Source: Eudorina sp. 2006-703-Eu-15
Lineage: Eukaryota; Chlorophyta; Chlorophyceae; Chlamydomonadales; Volvocaceae
DNA: 64,000 nt
Direction of reading: 5' to 3'
Assembly: GCA_003117195.1 (NCBI GenBank)
Contig: BDSI01000006.1
Coordinates: 939,501-1,003,500 of the forward strand
In this document: piece after piece, positions 57,424-64,000 of the stretch
How the letters are laid out: each line of letters starts with the position of its first letter
How positions within the stretch are numbered: the first letter of the stretch is position 1
The notes under the pieces: model-generated
What the model was told of the DNA's origin: nothing
The model's input: only the letters and a program-made list of their open reading frames with translations
Databases searched by the model: none
Translations under genes and position numbers: made by a program

Positions 57424-60400
57424 TCCCATGGGTCAGCCGTACACGCACCGCCCTCCCTGGCGGCGGGCTCCTCTGGGACGCTGGGCAGCGGCGGCACCAA
57501 GGCCGAGCGGCAGGCCGCCGCGCTGCAGCTCTGGACCAAGTGGGCCCACGACGCCCTGGGGCCCATGAGCTCCGAACCCACGGCGGAGGAGCTGGCGCGC
57601 AAGAGCAGCCGCGTGCAGCGGCTCGAGCACGAGTGCGCGGCGCTGGCGGCGCGGGCGCAGCGCCGCCTGGAGGTCAGCTCCGCCATCCGCGCGCAGACGA
57701 TCCTCATCGGCGCCGGGCGGGAGACGCCCAGCGTCAGCGCCGGCGGGGCTTCCGCCTCCGCCGCAGCCACTGCCGTGAGCGGTGGTTTCGGGGCGGGCCG
57801 CATGTCGGGGAGCGGCGTGGCGGTAGCGGCTGCGCCGCCCAGCGAGGTCGGCAGCACGGGCGTGGTGCTGCGGCCGGGGGCGTTCAGTCGCGAACTTCAG
57901 TACGCGGTGCGGGAGCGGCGGCGCGCGTCGGCCTACGCGGCCGTGCGGGCGGAGGGCGCGGCGGAGGCGACCTCGCAAGCGGCCTCTGAGGCGGCGGCGG
58001 CGGAGGCCGCGGCCGGCCTGGCGCCGGGCTTCAAATCGCGGGCCATGCTGGACGCTCTGATCGCGGGACGCGGCGCCGACGCCACCTCGCCGGTGACCTC
58101 GGGCGCACCACCCGCGAGCAGCGTCAGCAGCCCCAAGGCCGCGGTGCCGCGACTGCGGCCACACTCTGCCCTGCCGCTGCGCACGTCGAGTGCCAATGCG
58201 GCCGGCGGCGGCTTCGGCGGCGGGCGCCTGCGCCCCCGCTCCGCGGTGCCCGCCGCCGCCGCCGCCGCCGCCCTGGGCCGCAGCTCCTCCATGGCGCCTT
58301 CCACCGGCGGCGGCCCTTTTGCTCGCAGCGCCAGCATGGCGCAGCGCGCCGCCAGCCTTGCCGCCGGCAGCGTCACCGGCGGCGGCGCCGGCGGGTCCGC
58401 CGCCGCCGGCGGCGGCGGCGGCGGCGCCAGCCTGATCTCCGTGCCGGAGAGCGAGTACCTGGCGCTGCGTCAGGAGATGACCACGGTTTCGGAGCGGCTG
58501 GCCGCCACGCAGGCGGCACTGGAGGTGCAGACGGACACGGAGGCGCAGCTGCGCGAGGCGGTGGACCTGCTGCGCGCGCGGCTGCACAGCAGCGGGCTGC
58601 GGGAGGTGGACGCGCAGCGGCGGCTGGCGCAGCACAGCAAGCTGGAGCCGCTGTTCGACCGGCTGGCGGAGTGCTTCACGTTCAGCAGTCCGGAGGAGGT
58701 GGTGGCGCGGCTGGAGTTCCTGGAGGATGACAAGCTGGGCACCTTCGACCAGCTGCTCAGGGTGAGAGGGGAGGGGGGTACAGGAAATTGGGGTGAGAGG
58801 AGGGGGGTGTTTGTTGCTGCGGGGCTGGCGGTGGTGGCTGGCTGGCTGGCTGGCTGGCTGCATGGACTGATGGATATGAATGGCTGGTTCGGGCGTTGTT
58901 GGTTCGGGAAGCGGAACCCAGATCGGAGGCGTCAAGGAGTGATGGCCTGATGGGTTACGGTGGATTTCCGCGTACGGGGGAGGGAGGTGAGAGCTTAGAG
59001 CGAGCCAGCGCCGGAAACTAGAGCCCGGGCACACCCGAGGATGGAAAGAGGCAGGCGGCGAGGGCTGACCGCACCCTTTCTGCTCATGTAGTCGGTTGCC
59101 GGTTGCCGGGCTGTGTACTGGCTCCTTAGAAGGAATGAAGGAATGGACTCTTTCGGGTCCTTGGGAACCCGGGCTGCTAACACGGTGTGATACCTGCCCG
59201 TCTGTCCGTGCCTCATTACCGTCCTCCCTCCCGCCCGCCCACCCGCCCGGCTGGCCCCCCAGACCCAGGAGGAGGTGACGCGGCTGCAGCAGCGGCTTGC
59301 GGAGGCCCAGAAGGCGGGGGAGATGGTGGCCACCCGGCTCACCACGGAGCACCTGCAGGGCAGCGCCCGACTGCAGGAGCAGAACGAGGAGCTGCGCCAG
59401 GAACTGGAGTCGATGCAGGTGGGCGGGTGCGGTGGGTGGGTGGGTGCGGGGTTGGGGTCGGGGAGGGCGGGATGGGGCGGTAAGCGCGTACGTGTGACGA
59501 GGGTGATGCGGTGAGGGGCCACAGCCGGATCGACGCGCCTCCGACAGGGTCGACTGGCGGTGTTGCGGATACGGGTCGAACCAGTGAAAGGATATCAAGG
59601 AGGCAAATGACCAAGAGGAGGACCAACGGATGCGACACACGGCTGTGCGATGCAGCACACGGCGCTATGAGGCGCCTACTAGAAGCTATCTGAGGTAATG
59701 GGCCCGTTGGGTCGCCCGGTCGGAAGCAAAAGGGTTTTTGCTGTATCGGTTGCGCTAAACGGCGCCGACTGCTGAGGGTTGGGGAGGTCAGCGCGGAGGT
59801 GCGGCAGACGTCGGTGCTGGCGGCCGCAGGGGCCCCGGGGTTGGCTCCGGCGGGCATGGATGATGTCGTACTGGGATGGGTGGGAGTAAGGGGCGGCATG
59901 TGTACGGATGGGTACCGTACCTTGTTAAGGAAGGTGAGATTATGCCTCCAGACGTCCAGAGGTTTACCGCTCCAGGCCGTCACTTCTCACTGAGCACCGA
60001 GGTGCGCCTGAACACATTGGTGGGGCGAAAGGGACAGGTGGTCAGGTGCGTTGTCGCACGTGGTACTCGTCTGTTCATCAGCTGCCCCGCCGTCATTGCG
60101 CCCAACCGATGTCGAGCGGCCAGACAGCTTTTGCGTTGCGTGCGCAACCGGGTGCCGTATCCCAGTGACTGCACGCGATGCAGTGGCAGTGCTGTGGACT
60201 TACTGGGCTCACGCGCCGGCTAGCCGCGAAGGCAGCTCATGCCCATATCCACACCCACGCCCACCAATTTCCTATTCCTCCCACGCCCACGCCCACGCCC
60301 ACACCCACGCCCACGCCCACACCTACACCCACACCCACACTCACGCCCTACAATTTCCCATACCTCCCACGCCCACGCCCACGCCCACGCCCACTGACTC

Positions 60401-62485
60401 GTTGCCGCTTCCTCCCCGCCGGCCGTGCCCCACTGCCCCTCCCCTCCAGAACCTGGTCCACCGGCTCACCTCCCGCCAGGCGCAGCTCGTTGCGCTCCAG
60501 ACGGCGGTGCTGCAGCTGTGGGGCAAGCTGTCCGACGACCCGCAGTTCGCGGAGGCCTTCCTGGCCGGGTCCGCGCCGGGGGCGGGACGCGGCTCCGCCT
60601 CGGGCGCGGCGCGGCGCGCCGTGAGCAGCGGCCGCACGCAGCCAGGGCACCTGAGCACGCACGGCGGCGCGGGGGACGACCCGGCGGGGCCGGGCGGTCC
60701 GGGGCTGCAGCCCGACGACCCGCTGTCCATGCTGCACATGATTGAGGAGTTTGTGACCGCCAAGAGCAACAAGCTGGCCATCCGGCACTTCACTGAGTGA
60801 GTGGGGTGCGGTGCTGCGCCGTGCCGTGCCGTGACGTGACGTGCCGTGGTGTGGTGTGGTGTGGTCCAGCTTGTGTTTGGGTTCGAGGGGGAAAGCGGAG
60901 AAGGGTGTCGGAGATGTGAATGGAGGAGGGGATACCGGATGTGGTGCCGCCGGGCACAGCGGATGGGCGGACGGATGGGCGGACGGATGGGCGGATGGAC
61001 GGCGCATCCGCCGCGGCGCGGCGGGCCGCGCCGCCGCAGCGAGGGGAACCCTGGGCCACGATGCTTTGGGGGGGGGTGTCCATGTCCGGTGTCCACACAC
61101 CGGGTGTGCGCCTCCTGTCGTATGCCGTCTGCCCTGTCTCGCCACGCCCGACTGGCCGCGAACCTCCTGGACCCCTTGCCCCGGTGTCCGCCCCTCCGCC
61201 CTCGCGCAGCATCCAGCGACTCGCCAACCATGTGTGGCAGCAGCACTTCCGCAACCGCGCCGACATCCGCGGTCGCGTGGTGCCGACCTTTGAGCAGATC
61301 TCCAAGATGGCGGACCGCATGGCGGGCCGCGTCAAGAGCGTGCAGGACCAGGCGTCACGGAGCCAGGATGCCGAGAAGATGCTGATGAAGGAGGTGCGGC
61401 GGCTGCAGCAGCAGAAGCGCGTGCTGGAGGCCGCGCTCGCGCGTCGCGACGAGCAGTTCAAGACCGTGATGGGCGTCCCCCGGAGGGAGCGGCCCGCAAG
61501 CGCCACGGCAGAGCTCGGACGCATCCTGCGGCGGGAGGCCAACGCGGCTGTGGGCGGTATGAACACGACGGGCTCCGGCGGCGCCGGCGCCGGCGGCAGC
61601 ACGGGCGCGGGCGGCACCGGCGCCGGCGCGGCGACGCCGCCGCGGCAGGCCTCCCGCGTCATGTCGGTGCTGTCGCTGTCGCCGTCGGGGCTGGGTCGCG
61701 GCAACAACCGCGGCGAGGCGCAGCTTGACATGTCGTACAGCGTCACGTCCGGTCTCAGCGCGCTGTCGCTGCGCCCGCAGTCGGCACTCCCGCACGGGCA
61801 GCAGCAGCAGCAGCACGCCCGGTCCTCCACTTCCTTCAAGCCGCAACCGCACGGCGCTTCGCAAAGGCAGCAGCAGCAGGCGCAGCCGTCGCCGCAGCAC
61901 CCGTCAGCCCGGCCGGCGTCAGCGCCGAGCAGCGCGTTCGGCGGCAGCGCGAGCATCGCCTCCGCCGCTTCGCGGCTGCGGCAGGCCCTCCAGGGCCCTG
62001 GGCTGGGCGCGCCGTCTCTGCCGCCGTCGTCGACGGCGTCGGGGCCGACCAGCAACGGGACGCTGGCTGCCGTACTGAGCCCCGCCATCGCCCTGCAGGT
62101 GCCGCAGATGGTGAGCGACCTGCCCGCCGGGCCGCACTGGCGACAGCACGTGGGGGCCACGACTGTCAACGCGGCGGCGGCGCAGCGCACGGCGCCGGCG
62201 CGGCTGCCCGCGGGGTCCTTGTTCTACACGGCCGAGCACGCGGCGGTGGGGGCAGACCCCGCGCCCGCAGGACACGGGGCGGGCTTCGGCGGGGACGGCG
62301 TGGGCGCTGCGGCCTGTGGGCCGCCGCAGGACGCGGACGCGGGCGGAGCTGCGGCGGGATCCGGGCCGGGTGCGTCGGAGGCGGCGCCGCCGGAGGTGCC
62401 GACGGCTCGGTGGTCGGCGCCGCAGCGGAGCGCCATCGAGCAGGCCTTCCTGACACGATTGGAACGCCGGACGAGGGTCACATGA
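57424..62485 (+). CDS. Large low-complexity coiled-coil protein, unrecognised
   Basis: Exons: 57424-58761, 59263-59418, probably 59787-59879, 60450-60796 and 61210-62485 (TGA). All have GT-AG borders and agreeing phases, giving about 1,070 residues. Exon 1 holds a helical segment (WTKWAHDALGPM, ELARKSSRVQRLEHECAAL), then Ala/Gly/Ser-rich spacers, then a coiled coil from SEYLALRQEMTTVSERL to LEFLEDDKLGTFDQLLR that continues through exon 2 (EEVTRLQQRLAEAQK). Exons 4-5 contain LSMLHMIEEFVTAKSNKLAIRHF, DIQRLANHVWQQHFRNR and MADRMAGRVKSVQDQA, a helical region, then a Gln/Ala/Ser-rich tail. The first exon border is the acceptor CCCTCGCAG at 57423; the frame stays open to an ATG at 57043, which could be an alternative start. 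I cannot name the family; a ciliary or centrosomal role would be a guess. Confidence 0.7.
60256..60395. repeat. CCCACG / CCCACA repeat in intron
   Basis: Imperfect hexamer array just before exon 60450-60796, in two blocks separated by CTCACGCCCTACAATTTCC. Confidence 0.85.
60958..61005. repeat. GGATGGGCGGAC 12-bp repeat in intron
   Basis: About four units between exons 60450-60796 and 61210-62485. Confidence 0.85.
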
Positions 62486-63640
62486 GGGCCCACACCGACA
62501 CCGACAGCGGCAGCGGCAGCGGAGAGGTCGAGCCACGACCTCGAACGAACGATATACTACCTCAAGACAGCGAGGGCAGACGGACGGACGGACGGACGGA
62601 CGGACGGATGGACGGTCCGTCGGCTCGCACGAGGCCGCGACAGGTACAGGCGCGGAATGGGGAATGGGGGACCAGAAAGACGAGTTTGGGAGCCCGGGGG
62701 TGCCGGGGACCTGCCGGGGATGTCCCACCCGACGATGGCGGATGCGGTCCAGTGGATGGATGGCCCACAGGGGCGCAAGAGCCCTTGAGACCCGATGGAG
62801 GGCGCAGGGGACCGCATGGACGCCCTGCGGTTGGGGTATGTATGGGCTGATCAGGGTGGGTGCAGGGGACCTAAGTCGGATGACAGCACTTGGCTGGTTG
62901 GCAAGTGTGAAGGAATGGTTTATAATCGAGCAGGACGGACCAGGTCGGATCGGGCAGGATTGCACGCGCACAGCTTGCGGCGGAGTTTATACATACGGGA
63001 AGCGGCAGCGGTGGCAGTGGCAGCGGCAGCAGCGGCAGCGGTGGCAGTGGCAGCGGCAGCAGCGGCAGCGGCGGCAGTGGCAGCGGCGGCAGTGGCATGG
63101 CAGCAGCGGCAGCGGCAACAGCGGCAGCAGCGGCAGCAGGATACGGGTCGCAGCACGGGCTAGTACTGGCTCGCATCTGCTTGCGTTTTTGTGTGAGTCC
63201 TAACAATGATTCTCGGCGGGGTACGGAAAGCTGTATAACACATGGCCAACACCGATAACGGACGGATATGCGTGGGTGATGGATCAACCATTCAAACCAT
63301 GGTGCTGGTTGCGGGGTGGCTGTGTGTAATGTTGTGCGAACGTTGTCTTTTTGCTTTGTTGCGGCGCCCGCTGGTGCCGTCGGGATGCTGGTTTGACGCG
63401 TTGGTCGGGGTGGCGGGTTTAGCGTTGAGGCGGTTCTCCGGCCGTCAGGATCCCGACGCAGGAGTGTTGGCCTGTTGCGCACCCGGAACTGCCATAGCTG
63501 CCGTACAGCTCAGCGCTGCCACACAGCTGAGAGGTACGGCACGGCGCGGACGTGCTCGAAGTTGTGTGTTCTTAGGCAGGCAGAACAGGAGTGCGTGGCA
63601 TGCAAGGGGCAGAGTAGCGCCCAAAAATTGTGTGTGGATG
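62486..63640. other. 3' region of the coiled-coil gene
   Basis: Non-coding by eye. Holds a GGAC tetramer run at 62578-62610 and the hexamer tract at 62998-63140. TGTAA at 63325-63329 is the nearest plausible poly(A) signal (840 bp after the stop); another lies at 63642. Confidence 0.5.
62998..63140. repeat. (GGCAGC / GGCAGT)n hexamer tract
   Basis: About 24 hexamers, GGCAGC and GGCAGT alternating, with a few interruptions. In the coiled-coil gene's 3' region. Confidence 0.9.
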
Positions 63641-63654
63641 TGTGTAATAAAATT

Positions 63655-63770
63655 GTGTGTGTATCGTTACATATCTGACTACATATCTGACCGGGCCCGA
63701 CGTTGGCCAACCCAGCCCGAACGGAAAGACCGCCGAAGCACTCTCTCCCGGGTACTGGGGACAGGGGCGT
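63655..63770 (-). repeat. Inverted, diverged copy of the U core element
   Basis: Read on the minus strand it gives GAGTGCTTCGGCGGTC, then TTCGGGCTGGGTTGGCC, AACGTCGGGCCCGGTCAGA and ATGTAACGATACACACA. These correspond in order to the U core. AGATATGT is tandemly doubled. The TGTAA (63667-63671 as TTACA) is positioned to serve the minus-strand exon at 63813-63959. Confidence 0.6.
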
Positions 63771-63812
63771 AAGGGGCCTCGCTGTCAACCAAGGGTGTGC
63801 GCCCCATCCCCG

Positions 63813-63959
63813 TTACCGAGGACCGGCGACAGCTGTGCCCTCATGAGGGATTGGGCAGAAGCCCATCGTGGGCGGGCTGCGCCTTGCAGCCCGCTGTTCG
63901 ATCTCCTCCAGTCCTTGCAGCACCCAGGGCGCGTTCCTCTGCAACTCGGAGGCGCGCCC
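63813..63959 (-). CDS. Probable last exon of a minus-strand gene, unknown
   Basis: After acceptor CACCGACAG a 48-codon frame reads GRASELQRNAPWVLQGLEE, then IEQRAARRSPPTMGFC, and ends in TAA, phase 0. The composition is protein-like and a TGTAA lies about 145 bp downstream. The rest of the gene would lie beyond the right edge. Family not recognised. Confidence 0.35.
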   Translation of the reverse strand, partial: GRASELQRNAPWVLQGLEEIEQRAARRSPPTMGFCPIPHEGTAVAGPR

Positions 63960-64000
63960 CTGTCGGTGCGGGCAAGCAAGTCGGGTCCCGCGTCCCGACC

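Noticed and set aside
57433..59658. 741-codon open frame on the minus strand
   Set aside because: It is the antisense shadow of the GC-rich coiled-coil exons and reads through their splice sites.

Overview
The window looks like nuclear DNA of a volvocine/chlamydomonadalean green alga. The exons are GC-rich with short GT-AG introns, CA-rich and triplet microsatellites are abundant, TGTAA (the green-algal poly(A) signal) follows several genes, and the tRNA is of the eukaryotic type. The species cannot be named from sequence alone. Nothing bacterial or viral is seen.

Layout. Bases 1-130 are the end of a copy of a VPS35 intron. Bases 156-4000 hold two compound satellite modules: a tRNA-like B-box block, then a (CCGCA)n array, then a GGCACGGCAGAC-type minisatellite. 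Bases 3995-24919 are 18 head-to-tail copies of a ~1,155-bp unit (U), each opening with a 73-nt tRNA-Glu(CTC) gene on the + strand and carrying two further degenerate tRNA-like blocks. Bases 24920-41357 are a 7.8-kb segmental tandem duplication, two full copies plus a partial third. It carries the 3' half of VPS35 (minus strand), and each copy holds a U unit inside the same VPS35 intron.

VPS35 (retromer core) is readable as 16 exons from 47204 down to 35285. It uses the intact duplicate at 33554-41357. The next duplicate (27479-33195) has an in-frame stop and a frameshift. A third copy starts at 25398, and its intron is where U has expanded from 1 to 18 copies. The array is therefore best read as an intron-borne tRNA element, antisense to a decaying VPS35 duplicate, that expanded by unequal exchange.

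Right of VPS35 the base composition drops. Bases 48424-49406 (+) may encode a small CPIC-motif membrane-like protein. It converges on a minus-strand gene (50411-54861, perhaps to 55096) made of five complete UMP-CMP/adenylate-kinase domains, one per exon, with nearly identical cores. From about 57.4 to 62.5 kb a + strand gene encodes a long, low-complexity coiled-coil protein that I do not recognise. The last 150 bases hold what looks like the final exon of another minus-strand gene. A dispersed element with a TGTAA-containing core occurs inside U, in a VPS35 intron and, inverted, near the right edge.
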